Positions 34,896 to 43,385 of a stretch of 64,000 bases of DNA are shown one piece after another. The notes under the pieces were generated by a model. The model had not been told where the DNA came from, did no database searches, and saw only the letters and a program-made list of their open reading frames with translations. Numbering within the stretch: the stretch's first letter is position 1; every line of letters starts with the position of its first letter. The translations under genes were made by a program, and so were the position numbers. Source of the stretch: Deltaproteobacteria bacterium (GTDB taxonomy: Bacteria; Myxococcota_A; UBA9160; JAJDAL01). The DNA lies in contig JAJDAL010000024.1 in NCBI GenBank assembly GCA_029261875.1, positions 1-64,000 on the forward strand, written 5' to 3'.

Positions 34896-36992
34896 CTAGG
34901 GAGAGCAGGTCCCCTGGGCGACCGCGTTGGGTGCGCCGGTGGTATTGATCGCGCCCGGCGTGTTGGTTCCGTCGAAGAAGTAGTCGAATGTACCCGCGAT
35001 GTGGACCGCGGAGAAGCTGACATCGGTGGTGTTGTTGGTGAACTCCATGCAGAGATTCGAGGTGTTCTTGGATGCGCCCCCGACGGCCGTAGCGCCGTTC
35101 AGCGTGTTGCCGTTCACGATTACGTCGATGTCGGAAGTCCCTTGAGCGTCGATCGTGAGCGCGGAACCCGCCGCGTTGTTGACTGTATTCGAGTCGACGG
35201 TGATTCCCATCACGCTACTCGTAGGGTTCGCTGACTGGGCGATGATTCCGAATGTCGTCGATCCCGTGATGGTGTTGCCCGAAACGGTCGCACGCATGAT
35301 TCCCGTGTTGTTTCCCGTACTCTGAAGGGCAATTCCCAACGGTTCCGATGTCAAGTTGTTGTTGCTGATCGTCGCGGTCGTCGTCGAACTGGCGGCGGCC
35401 TGCAACACCGCGATGCCCCCGCCATTCGATGAAGTGGTGTTCGACGAAATCGTGGTGTTGATGTTCGCTAGCGGATTCTGATTGTCGACATAGATTGCAC
35501 TCCCACCCACACCCGAAAGGGTGTTCCCGGATAGGGTGAGGTCCAGGTCCGACGTTCCGGTCGCCAAGGTCGTCCAGATACCGCGAACTGCCGAATTCGT
35601 GACCGTGTTGTCCGTAATGGTACCGGTTCCATTTCCGTCCTGGATATAGATTCCAGCCCCTCCGTCATCCGTGATCAGGTTGTCGTGGATATTGAATCCA
35701 TTGCTCGAGGTGGATCCAATGCCGACGTTCCCGGGAGTTTGGATGTGGAGACCCGCCACTTCGTTGCCGTTCCCGATCCGAACGCCGTCGATGCCGCTCG
35801 TAATCTTGGGCTTGCTTCCCGCAGCGATGTACGTGTTGCCCCCGACCGCCAGTCCAACTCCTTCTCCGAGCAGCTTCTGATTGTCCTTGAGAGCGATTCC
35901 CGCAGCTTGCCCGGTAGTGGTTCCATCCCCTTCGTAGACAAAGATGTAGTCGTACGTCCCGGAAGCCGTTTCCGCTTCCGCCAGGGTATCGAAGGGTGTC
36001 TCGACGCTGCCGTCGCCACCGGCCGAGGCGTCGTTCTTGACGTACCAGACTTCGAGGGGGTTTCCATCGTCACCCAGAACCGGGCTCGTCGTGGTCGTTC
36101 CACCGGCGATGCTCGTCGCGCCTTCGTCACTGGTAATCACATCGACGTCGCGAATGATGCGGTCGGCGAGACGGCGCCGAATCCCCGCAGGCTTCTCGGA
36201 GTTCTTGCGTCCCCAGGGAGTAAAGGCAAAACGCAACTCGAGAAAGCTCTGACTTCCGCGGAGATCGTCGTACTGATAGGACGCCCCCATGGAGAAGACA
36301 TCGTTGACCCGAGACTCGATGCGCGCCCTCCCGCCCGTCATCGACGGCGTCTTGTGGGCATCGAAATGAAAGCCCGCCAGGTATCCCCGTACGTCTCGAC
36401 CGAAGGGGAGCACACGACCCAATTCCAGATCGGCGCCCCGCATGGAGCGTTCCACGGAATACGTCCGGCTGGCCGCCGTGATCGTGGATAGGATGTTGTT
36501 TCCGGAAAGACTGGCTGCACTCGTACTCGCAGGGGTGCTGCTGAGCATGCGCACGCGTCGCTCGTCCTTCTCCGGCAAGTAGAGGTTCGCACGCAAATCC
36601 CAGGTTTCAGTCAATAGATCCGCGCCGAACGTAAGCTGCTCGAAGCGGTGATGAAATTGCGTACGCCGCTGGTCGTAGAAACCGTAGAAGCCCAGCACCG
36701 CGGCCCCATCGCCCACGACGCGCCGATAGCCCAACCCGAGATTGCCCTCGAGGGTATGTTGATCCGAAAGAACCGCTCGGGCATCGAGGAACCACAGGGC
36801 ATTCTCCCACTCGACGAGGGGCGCCATGAGATCGAGGCGAGCCAGAAGTCGATCGGTGCCCGGCATCAGATTCAGCTCGAGCCGCGGCGACCAGCCCTCT
36901 GCCGCAGCAGAGGTCGAGAACACCAGCATTACACCGAGTGCAGCACCCCACACACGGAGAAGGAATCGCGATTCGGAAGCCCGATACTTCAC
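34896..36992 (-). CDS. Inverse-autotransporter-like barrel with right-handed beta-helix passenger
   Basis: 698-aa exported protein. A GTG start at 36992 opens a signal peptide (LLRVWGAALGVMLVFSTSAAA). Residues about 33-310 look like an inverse-autotransporter beta-barrel domain (PF11924, intimin/invasin type): LGYRRVVGDGAAVLGFYGFYD, then FGADLLTETWDLRANLYLPE, and later YLAGFHFDA. Residues about 350-690 form a right-handed beta-helix with Asn/Gly/Thr ladders (NNLTSEPLGIALQ, NTITGSTTFGIIAQSA). Classical members carry Ig-like passengers, so a beta-helix is less usual. It probably displays the C-terminal part on the cell surface. The start has only a weak ribosome binding site. Little else in the window is outer-membrane anchored. 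Confidence 0.72.
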   Translation of the reverse strand: MKYRASESRFLLRVWGAALGVMLVFSTSAAAEGWSPRLELNLMPGTDRLLARLDLMAPLVEWENALWFLDARAVLSDQHTLEGNLGLGYRRVVGDGAAVLGFYGFYDQRRTQFHHRFEQLTFGADLLTETWDLRANLYLPEKDERRVRMLSSTPASTSAASLSGNNILSTITAASRTYSVERSMRGADLELGRVLPFGRDVRGYLAGFHFDAHKTPSMTGGRARIESRVNDVFSMGASYQYDDLRGSQSFLELRFAFTPWGRKNSEKPAGIRRRLADRIIRDVDVITSDEGATSIAGGTTTTSPVLGDDGNPLEVWYVKNDASAGGDGSVETPFDTLAEAETASGTYDYIFVYEGDGTTTGQAAGIALKDNQKLLGEGVGLAVGGNTYIAAGSKPKITSGIDGVRIGNGNEVAGLHIQTPGNVGIGSTSSNGFNIHDNLITDDGGAGIYIQDGNGTGTITDNTVTNSAVRGIWTTLATGTSDLDLTLSGNTLSGVGGSAIYVDNQNPLANINTTISSNTTSSNGGGIAVLQAAASSTTTATISNNNLTSEPLGIALQSTGNNTGIMRATVSGNTITGSTTFGIIAQSANPTSSVMGITVDSNTVNNAAGSALTIDAQGTSDIDVIVNGNTLNGATAVGGASKNTSNLCMEFTNNTTDVSFSAVHIAGTFDYFFDGTNTPGAINTTGAPNAVAQGTCSP

Positions 36993-37133
36993 GGATCCTT
37001 CTTCGACAAATCCGCCATTCTTCTGCACAGGAACCCGCGCTCGACGAGCGCCCGCGGCGAACACAGCCCCCTCAGGGAGCGAGCCGTTCGAAACGAGGCA
37101 ATTCGGCGCGCTAGAGTCAACGCGGGAGGTTCC

Positions 37134-37958
37134 TTGGGCGACTACGTGGAACAGACCTCGATCGAGGCGGTCGGGGATGGCGACTTCCGGGCTCAGCTCG
37201 CGCCGGAGTGGAGAACCTGGGGACCGCTCGGCGGCTACGTCGCCCCCATCGCGCTCCGGGCGGCGGGGGCCTCCACGGATTTCGGTCGTCCGGCGAGTTT
37301 TACGTGTCAGTACCTCAACGTCGCGAAGTTCGACGTCGTCGAGTTGCGCGTACAATCCCGGCGGCGCGGCCGCCGGTCGGAGGCGTTGAACGTCACCATG
37401 CTGCAAGACGGGAAGGAAATTCTCGACGCTCAGGTCTGGGCGGTGTCCCAAGACAACGACGGCCTCGAGCACGACTACACCCGCGCCCCGGAAGTTCCCT
37501 CGCCCGACGAACTCCCCGAACCCGAGCCGAAACGCCCGGAACATGGCCTCGTCGCCAATTTCGAACGGCGCGAGGTCCGCCCGTCTTCAACCCTCGAAGG
37601 CCCTCGGGAACCGGTTCTGCGCAATTGGTTCCGCTTCCGCCCGACTTCGCGGGCAGACGAGCGCTTCGCCGATGCCGCCCGCGCCATGATCCTGCTCGAC
37701 TTGTTCAGCTGACCCGCAACCTGGCCCGCGCACCCCTCGGACGGTCCCTCGCCCTGGATCGCGCCGAATCTGGATTTCCACATCCGCTTCCACGAAGACT
37801 CGCGTCCCCATGACTGGCTGCTCTGCGAAACACGCGCCGATCTCGCCGCGGACGGGCTGATCGGCAGCGATGGCGCCATCTGGAGCCCCCAAGGCGGCCT
37901 GATCGCGGCGAGCTCCTGCCAGCTATTCTGTCGACCCCGACCGAAACAGTTTCGCTAG
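37134..37958 (+). pseudogene. Acyl-CoA thioesterase (TesB-like double hotdog) with a nonsense codon
   Basis: The frame begins at TTG 37134 (after GGGAGG) and encodes a thioesterase-superfamily protein: TWGPLGGYVAPIALRAAG, TCQYLNVAKFDVVEL, then the second hotdog. It stops at TGA 37710-37712 after MILLDLFS. Reading on in the same frame gives 81 more coherent residues, PATWPAHPSDGPSPWIAPNL to LFCRPRPKQFR, then TAG at 37956. The catalytic-face segments WIAPNLDFHIRFH and GLIGSDGAIWS are in this second part, so the truncated product should be inactive. One change (TGA to TGG, Trp) would restore it. No SECIS-like hairpin follows, so Sec is unlikely. A recent nonsense mutation or sequencing error is the simplest view. 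Confidence 0.75.
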
Positions 37959-37984
37959 GACGCGCCAAATGCACCGGGCGTCCA

Positions 37985-38527
37985 ATGAAGGGACCGATGG
38001 AAGGCATCCTGCTTCCCCGCAAGATCGAAGCGCTACCGCTGGCAGCCGACCTCGCTCGTGAGATCGCGCAACGGTCCGCCCCCCTGTGGGAGGGCGGAAG
38101 CCTCCCCGTGCCGAGGGTCCGACTCGAGACCGAACTCGCGGCGGCGCTCAAACGCGCATTCTCCGCGGGACGAATCGTCCGTGGTCTGGAGGATGCGGAA
38201 CGCACACTCGCTGCCGAGCGGGCGGGCCTGCAGCATGCCGACCGGAAGACCGGCATCGCACGCGGCGAGCGGATTTCGCGCTTGCTCGTGCTTGCGGACG
38301 ACGGAGCCCCCCGCTTCTACCGCAATACCGAGTCTCTCCTGCGCCGGCACGCACCGCGCGTGCTCGCCCTGCGTCTGTCGGTGGATCAAGACACGCTGGG
38401 AGCGCTAATCTTCGGAGCCGGGCAACGCGCACGCCTCTTGCTGGTGGAACGCAAGGATTCCGTTTCCGATATTCTGCTGGTATTGGCTGCATCCTGGCAC
38501 GACGAGCAGGTTCCGAACGATGCGTAG
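37985..38527 (+). CDS. Unknown protein, first gene coupled to trkH
   Basis: 180-aa soluble, helix-rich protein I do not recognise. Two possible starts, ATG 37985 and ATG 37997; the second has AAGGGA close upstream. Sequence is rich in Leu, Ala and Arg (ALPLAADLAREIAQRSAPLW, RISRLLVLADDGAPRFYRN) without known motifs, signal peptide or membrane segment. It overlaps the next gene by 8 bases, and that gene overlaps trkH, so the three should be made together. A role in regulating or assembling the K+ transporter is only a guess from order. Confidence 0.65.
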   Translation: MKGPMEGILLPRKIEALPLAADLAREIAQRSAPLWEGGSLPVPRVRLETELAAALKRAFSAGRIVRGLEDAERTLAAERAGLQHADRKTGIARGERISRLLVLADDGAPRFYRNTESLLRRHAPRVLALRLSVDQDTLGALIFGAGQRARLLLVERKDSVSDILLVLAASWHDEQVPNDA

Positions 38528-39191
38528 AACGCTCGATGAACGCCTACAGACATTCCGAGACTCGGGATTGCTTCCCCACACGCCAACCCGTTTCCAACGC
38601 TTCCTCGGCCAACTCGAGATGGTGGGTTACGTGATCTCACCGGATGCGACCGATGCGGAGCGCTACAGCGGCGCCCCCCTCGGTGGCCCCCTCGTTCGCC
38701 AACCGCTATCGGCAGCCCTGGTCGGAATCGATCATTTCCGAGTTGGCGACGGACTCGGTGCCAGCCTTGGGGGATTGTGTCGGCACCTGCTCTTCGTGTT
38801 TCACCAGGGCATGCCGAACTATGACCTGCAACTCATTCAGACCCATCCCGACGGACTGGAAACCCTGCGCCGCTTCATGGAAGACGCACAAACCGAACAG
38901 ACGCCGCGCGGTCGCAGGCTGTCTCGGGCCGCAGGCTGGATCGTCCCCGATTCCAAGGACTACCGGGAGCAATTCTTGCGGCCGGGCGGCTGGATCGATC
39001 GGGCCGTCCGCTTCGATTACGACCCGCCCCCCAGCACGGACCCGAGCCTCCGTCCCGAATTCAACAGTCTCGTGCGCTTCCTGGTCTATTGCCACGATCA
39101 CTACCCCGAGCACCCCGGCGCGCTCGAATGGCAGCGTTGGCCTCAGACGCTCTTGACCATCGGCACCACGCGCTGGAGAAACATCCAATGA
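38520..39191 (+). CDS. Unknown protein, second gene coupled to trkH
   Basis: 223-aa predicted cytosolic protein with no motif I can name. Conserved-looking segments include QLEMVGYVISPDATD, LGGLCRHLLFVFHQGMPNYD, AAGWIVPDSKDYREQF, and FLVYCHDHYPEHPGALEWQRW. The two HxH/CHDH-like sites could bind a metal, but this is speculative. It overlaps the gene before it by 8 bases and its TGA overlaps the ATG of trkH (ATGA). The tight coupling suggests a shared function with K+ uptake. Confidence 0.68.
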   Translation: MRRTLDERLQTFRDSGLLPHTPTRFQRFLGQLEMVGYVISPDATDAERYSGAPLGGPLVRQPLSAALVGIDHFRVGDGLGASLGGLCRHLLFVFHQGMPNYDLQLIQTHPDGLETLRRFMEDAQTEQTPRGRRLSRAAGWIVPDSKDYREQFLRPGGWIDRAVRFDYDPPPSTDPSLRPEFNSLVRFLVYCHDHYPEHPGALEWQRWPQTLLTIGTTRWRNIQ

Positions 39192-40624
39192 ACGCGTTGC
39201 TGAACGGGAGGATTCTCGGCTGGTTTCTGGTGGGTATCGGGGCGATCCAGGCGATTCCCCTCGCCATGGCGATCTCCCTCGGCGAGGACTACCACCCCTT
39301 TTTCTTCAGTGCCGGCGCGGCATTGATCGTGGGCGCGGCACTCGCTTTCTCCTGCCGCGACACCCGTGGCGACCTGCGATTGCGCGACAGCTTCTTGATC
39401 GTCGGGTTGGCCTGGATCCTCGCATCGATCTTCGGGGCATTTCCGTACGTCTTCTTCAGCGTCCTGCACCCGATCGATGCCTTCTTCGAGTCGGTTTCCG
39501 GGTTCACCACCACGGGCACCACGGTGATGGCCCAGATCGAAGCGGCACCGCATTCCCTCCTCCTGTGGCGGGCGATCACCCAATGGTTGGGGGGTATGGG
39601 GATCATCGTCTTCGCCATCGCGATTGTCCCATTGCTGGGTATCGGGGGGATGCAGCTCTTCAAAGCGGAGATTCCCGGCATTTCTGTCGACAAACTACGG
39701 CCGCGCGTGACCGAGACCGCGCGACGCCTGCTCTTCATCTATGCCGCGTTTACGAGTGCGGAGTGCATTGCGCTGTGGATGGCGGGAATGAGTGCCTACG
39801 ACGCGCTTTGCCATTCCTTGACGACGGTTTCCACTGGGGGGTTCTCGACGCGAGACAGTTCCGTGGGTGCATTCGGGTCGGCGAAGATCGAGTGGATCAT
39901 CATTGCGTTCATGTTTCTCGGTGGAGTCAATTTTGCGCTTCACTACCGAGTCGTTTCCGGTCAGTTGAAGAAAGTCGTCGAAGACGTCGAACTCCGATAC
40001 TTCGTGGGCGTGATACTGGTTTCGACGCTCATCGTAGCCTGGCTGCTCGTCACGTCGGACGCCCCCGGTGCGAGCCCGTTGCGAACCGCCATGTTTCAAG
40101 TCGTTTCCATCGTGACGACCGCCGGCTATGGAACCGCGGATTTCGACACATGGCCGACACTGGCCGGCTTGGTGTTGTTGCAACTGATGATTCTCGGTGG
40201 CATGGCGGGCTCGACCAGTGGCGGCGTAAAAGGGCTGCGCGTCATTCTGGGATTCCGCGTGTTCGCCAACACCATGACCCGCATTCGAAAACCGCGCGTC
40301 GTGAGCTCGGTGAAATACGCAGGGCAGACCGTCCCCGCCGATCTGGTGGTCGGGGTCGGGGCTTTCTTCATCGCCTACTTCGGCATCGCTGCCGCGGCCA
40401 CGGCGGTCGTGTCGCTCGCGGGATACGACATCGTGACGTCGGCATCCGCTGCGCTCACTTCGATCGGAAACGTGGGTCCGGGACTCGGTTCCGCAGGCCC
40501 GACGGAGACCTTCGCCCATTTTCCATCCCATGTGAAACTCGTATTGGCGGCCTGCATGGTGCTGGGGCGTCTCGAGATCTTCACGATCATCGTTCTGCTT
40601 CAGCCTGGTTTCTGGCGCCGCTGA
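39188..40624 (+). CDS. trkH: TrkH-type potassium uptake protein
   Basis: 478-aa inner-membrane K+ channel subunit of the Trk/Ktr/HKT superfamily. Four pore motifs are recognisable: SVSGFTTTGTTVM, LTTVSTGGFSTRDSS, SIVTTAGYGTADFD, and TSIGNVGPGLGS. About 10-12 hydrophobic helices. Start ATG 39188 overlaps the upstream stop and follows CTGGAGA. No trkA (NAD-binding regulator) is present in the window; TrkH usually needs one, so it must be elsewhere or the two unknown upstream genes act with it. Confidence 0.93.
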   Translation: MNALLNGRILGWFLVGIGAIQAIPLAMAISLGEDYHPFFFSAGAALIVGAALAFSCRDTRGDLRLRDSFLIVGLAWILASIFGAFPYVFFSVLHPIDAFFESVSGFTTTGTTVMAQIEAAPHSLLLWRAITQWLGGMGIIVFAIAIVPLLGIGGMQLFKAEIPGISVDKLRPRVTETARRLLFIYAAFTSAECIALWMAGMSAYDALCHSLTTVSTGGFSTRDSSVGAFGSAKIEWIIIAFMFLGGVNFALHYRVVSGQLKKVVEDVELRYFVGVILVSTLIVAWLLVTSDAPGASPLRTAMFQVVSIVTTAGYGTADFDTWPTLAGLVLLQLMILGGMAGSTSGGVKGLRVILGFRVFANTMTRIRKPRVVSSVKYAGQTVPADLVVGVGAFFIAYFGIAAAATAVVSLAGYDIVTSASAALTSIGNVGPGLGSAGPTETFAHFPSHVKLVLAACMVLGRLEIFTIIVLLQPGFWRR

Positions 40625-40640
40625 GCCGATTCGTCGGACC

Positions 40641-41720
40641 CTAGTAGTGGCCTTCGCGGAATTTTCCGCGAATTCGTACCACGTCGAGGGCGCTGCCCTG
40701 CTCGACTTGGATCGTTCGGGCCGGGTCTTCGCCCAGCTCGCGCGAGACCGAATCGCTTTCCTGGATGGTCTTGAGCGCATTCCGAATTCGCGCGTTCGGT
40801 TTGATGCGCAAGGTCGCCTCGACGGGACGGTGCCCCAGCGCTTTGCCCGTCATGGCCTCTTCCACATCGCCCAGGGCTCGATTCAGATGCGCGCTCACCT
40901 GAATCCGCAGGGCAAAATCGTTGATGTCTTCGTCGATCGTTCCGAAATCGAGGATCTGCTGCCCTCGGCTGTTCCGAAACTCCCGCGCCGGCAAGGAGCG
41001 TTCGATCTTGTCCACGAGATCAGCGAACTGAGAGAAGTCACCCATTTCCGGAGTCGGCGTCGCCTTGGGCAGGTCCGCCGGGGGTGTGGGGAGCGGTGTG
41101 GGTGTCGGGGTGGGTCCCCGCGGTCCTCGCCTGCCTGGAAAAGGAATTACGTTCGTCGGTTGACGCGGCGCACTCATGTAAACGATGCCCGCGGAGAGCA
41201 AGAGAGCGCCACCGAGGCAGACCGGACCACACACTGCCGCCGGAACCGCGTATTGGGCGAACTCGCCCGTCGGATCGAACAAGACCGTGGGTCGGTTCAT
41301 CGCGTAGGTGTGGGTGTTGAGGTTCTGCGCATCGCCTCCCACCCGTTGGAAACTCACGCCGCCGTCGACGAGACCCGGATCCGTGGACAGGAAACGACCG
41401 ACCGTAGAATCGTAGAAACGCGCGCCCGCGTAATGGAGCCCGCTCTCGGAATCGTATTCGTGGTCCGTGAACAAATTCCGCACATCATCGGCGTTCGATT
41501 GAAGGGCGTCGCCGTTCCCGTCGATGATGGCGTGCGGCTCCCCGAATGGCCGGTGCACCATGCGCTGCACGATCTGGCCCGCGCGATTGGTAACGACCGT
41601 GTTCGACGAAATCGAATCCGAGTGGTAGAAGCGATATTCGAGCGACATCGAGCTCGACGGCAGCACGAGGCAACCGACGAGAACGGCGGCAAAGACCTTG
41701 TTGAACGTGTTGAATAACAT
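40641..41720 (-). CDS. Short secreted RHS-core protein with unknown C-terminal domain
   Basis: 359-aa protein with a signal peptide (MLFNTFNKVFAAVLVGCLVL). Residues about 28-160 match the RHS repeat-associated core: EYRFYHSDSISSNTVVTN, GLHYAGARFYDSTVGRFLSTD, then a DPTGE motif. In full RHS toxins this core ends the YD-repeat shell, but here the shell is missing. A hydrophobic segment and a Pro/Thr linker (GPTPTPTPLPTPPADLPK) lead to a C-terminal domain of about 130 residues that I do not recognise (ILDFGTIDEDINDFALRIQV, RIKPNARIRNALKTIQES). It may be a toxin or enzyme domain. No immunity-type gene adjoins. A relative with another C-terminus lies at 46144. Confidence 0.75.
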   Translation of the reverse strand: MLFNTFNKVFAAVLVGCLVLPSSSMSLEYRFYHSDSISSNTVVTNRAGQIVQRMVHRPFGEPHAIIDGNGDALQSNADDVRNLFTDHEYDSESGLHYAGARFYDSTVGRFLSTDPGLVDGGVSFQRVGGDAQNLNTHTYAMNRPTVLFDPTGEFAQYAVPAAVCGPVCLGGALLLSAGIVYMSAPRQPTNVIPFPGRRGPRGPTPTPTPLPTPPADLPKATPTPEMGDFSQFADLVDKIERSLPAREFRNSRGQQILDFGTIDEDINDFALRIQVSAHLNRALGDVEEAMTGKALGHRPVEATLRIKPNARIRNALKTIQESDSVSRELGEDPARTIQVEQGSALDVVRIRGKFREGHY

Positions 41721-41838
41721 CGGTTTCGTGCGACTTGGACCCGGTCGTTGACCAAACACGGTACCAAGCACGCGACGCCGCGTATCTCTTCACACTTCCA
41801 GATTCCTCAGGAAGCTTCCAGAAGCGAAATCGCTCGGG

Positions 41839-42591
41839 CTAGCGCCCCTGCCAGTTCGGCTCGCGTTTCTCCGCGAAAGCGCGAGGCCCCTCCTTCGCGT
41901 CTTCGCTGACGAACACCTTGGCGGTCAGGGGGTTCTGCAAGGCCCACGCCTCTTCCTCCGTCAGACCGCGCGAATTCCGAATCATCTGTTTGCTGGCGGC
42001 GACGGCGAGCGGAGCGTTCTTGGCGATCTGGCCCGCGAGTTCGAGGGCGACTTCGACGGCTTTGCCGGGCTCCGAGAGTCGCGCAACGAGGCCCAGTTCC
42101 TGCCCCTTCTCCGCCAGGATCGGCTCCCCGGTGAGGGCCAACTCCATCGCCACACCGTAGGGAATGCGATTCGGGAGGCGGAACAATCCGCCGCCGGCTG
42201 CAAACAAGCCGCGCTTGACCTCCGGAATGCCGAGCTTCACGCCTTTGGCGGCGACGACGAGATCGCAGGACAGCGCGATCTCGAGCCCGCCGGCGAGGGC
42301 AAACCCTTCGACCGCTGCAATCAACGGTTTCTGGCTGCCTTGATTGAGAAAGGTCTGAAAACCCTTCGGCGGTCCCTCCGTGAGGAACGCTTTCAGGTCC
42401 ATCCCTGCGCTGAAGGAACCGCCGGCGCCCGTCAGGACGCCGGCCGTCAATCCTTCATCGGCATCGAGTTCTTCGATGGCGGAAACGAGTCCCTGGCCGA
42501 GTGCGCTGTTCACTGCGTTGCGCGCTTCGGGTCGATTCAAGGTAATGAGCCGGACCCGTCCGTGGGTTTCCGTGAGAATCTCGTTCGCCAT
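41839..42591 (-). CDS. Enoyl-CoA hydratase/isomerase (crotonase) family
   Basis: 250-aa crotonase. Oxyanion-hole segments GAGGSFSAGMDLKAF and ALAGGLEIALSCDLVVAA are intact, and PEVKRGLFAAGGGLFRLPNR is in the second conserved region. Start ATG 42591 has AAGGAG 7 bases upstream; the TTG two codons earlier is rejected. Hydrates or isomerises an enoyl-CoA. It is the last gene of a minus-strand operon, 21 bases after a short-chain dehydrogenase of 3-hydroxyacyl-CoA type, so with the thiolase it provides the hydration, oxidation and thiolysis steps of a beta-oxidation-like cycle. Confidence 0.92.
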   Translation of the reverse strand: MANEILTETHGRVRLITLNRPEARNAVNSALGQGLVSAIEELDADEGLTAGVLTGAGGSFSAGMDLKAFLTEGPPKGFQTFLNQGSQKPLIAAVEGFALAGGLEIALSCDLVVAAKGVKLGIPEVKRGLFAAGGGLFRLPNRIPYGVAMELALTGEPILAEKGQELGLVARLSEPGKAVEVALELAGQIAKNAPLAVAASKQMIRNSRGLTEEEAWALQNPLTAKVFVSEDAKEGPRAFAEKREPNWQGR

Positions 42592-42612
42592 GTCCAATCT
42601 CCTTGTCTGCGA

Positions 42613-43383
42613 TCACTTCGGAGGCATGCGGATGCCGCCATCGACCCGCAGCGTCTCTCCGTTCATGTAGTCATTGGTGATGCACTCGGCGACCATGGAA
42701 GCGAGTTCGCTCGCATAGCCGAGCCGTTTCGGGAACAGAACGTTGCGCCCGAGGTTGGCCTTGAACTTGTCCGAGCCTTCGCCCTGGCCATAGATCGGCG
42801 TATCGATCAAACCCGGCGCGATGCAGTTCACCCGAATCCCGATGGCGGAAAGGTCTCGCGCCACAGGCAATGTGAGGCCAACGATGCCGCCCTTCGACGC
42901 CGAATACGCGGCTTGACCGATCTGTCCGTCGAAGGCCGCCACGGACGCGATGTTGACGATCGCACCCCGCTGGCCGTCCTCGTCCACCGGGTCCAGCTTC
43001 GACATCGCTGCCGCCGCAAGACGCAGGCAATTGAACGAACCCACCAGGTTCACGCGCAATACGAACTCGAACTGGTCGAGGGGAAAGGGCGTGCCCTCCC
43101 GGTTGACCGTGCGACTCGCATTGCCGATCCCCGCTCCGTTGACGAGGGCGCGCAGGGGGCCCAAGTCCAGGGCCGCATCGATCGCAGCCAGGACCTGGTC
43201 CGTGTCCGACACGTCGGTCTTCACGAACTCGCCCTTCAGCTCGCTCGCAACCGCCTTGCCCTTTTCTTCGTTGAGGTCACAGATGACGGGTTTCGCACCG
43301 AGCAGCGAAAGCCGGCGTGCGCTGGCTTCTCCGATGCCCGAGGCCCCACCCGTAACGAGGACCGATGCTCCTTCGAGATCCAT
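42613..43383 (-). CDS. Short-chain dehydrogenase, 3-hydroxyacyl-CoA dehydrogenase type 2-like
   Basis: 256-aa SDR. Cofactor motif TGGASGIG (about 11-18), NGAG motif, Ser in IVNIASVAAF and YSASK catalytic residues. The whole resembles type-2 3-hydroxyacyl-CoA/17beta-hydroxysteroid dehydrogenases (HSD10 type), which oxidise short or branched 3-hydroxyacyl-CoA and steroids with NAD+. The C-terminus (YMNGETLRVDGGIRMPPK) is complete. Two bases separate it from the thiolase upstream, so they are cotranscribed. Confidence 0.9.
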   Translation of the reverse strand: MDLEGASVLVTGGASGIGEASARRLSLLGAKPVICDLNEEKGKAVASELKGEFVKTDVSDTDQVLAAIDAALDLGPLRALVNGAGIGNASRTVNREGTPFPLDQFEFVLRVNLVGSFNCLRLAAAAMSKLDPVDEDGQRGAIVNIASVAAFDGQIGQAAYSASKGGIVGLTLPVARDLSAIGIRVNCIAPGLIDTPIYGQGEGSDKFKANLGRNVLFPKRLGYASELASMVAECITNDYMNGETLRVDGGIRMPPK

Positions 43384-43385
43384 GA

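Noticed and set aside
37710-37712. TGA in the thioesterase as a second Sec codon
   Set aside because: No Cys-based active site and no downstream hairpin; Trp is the likely original residue.
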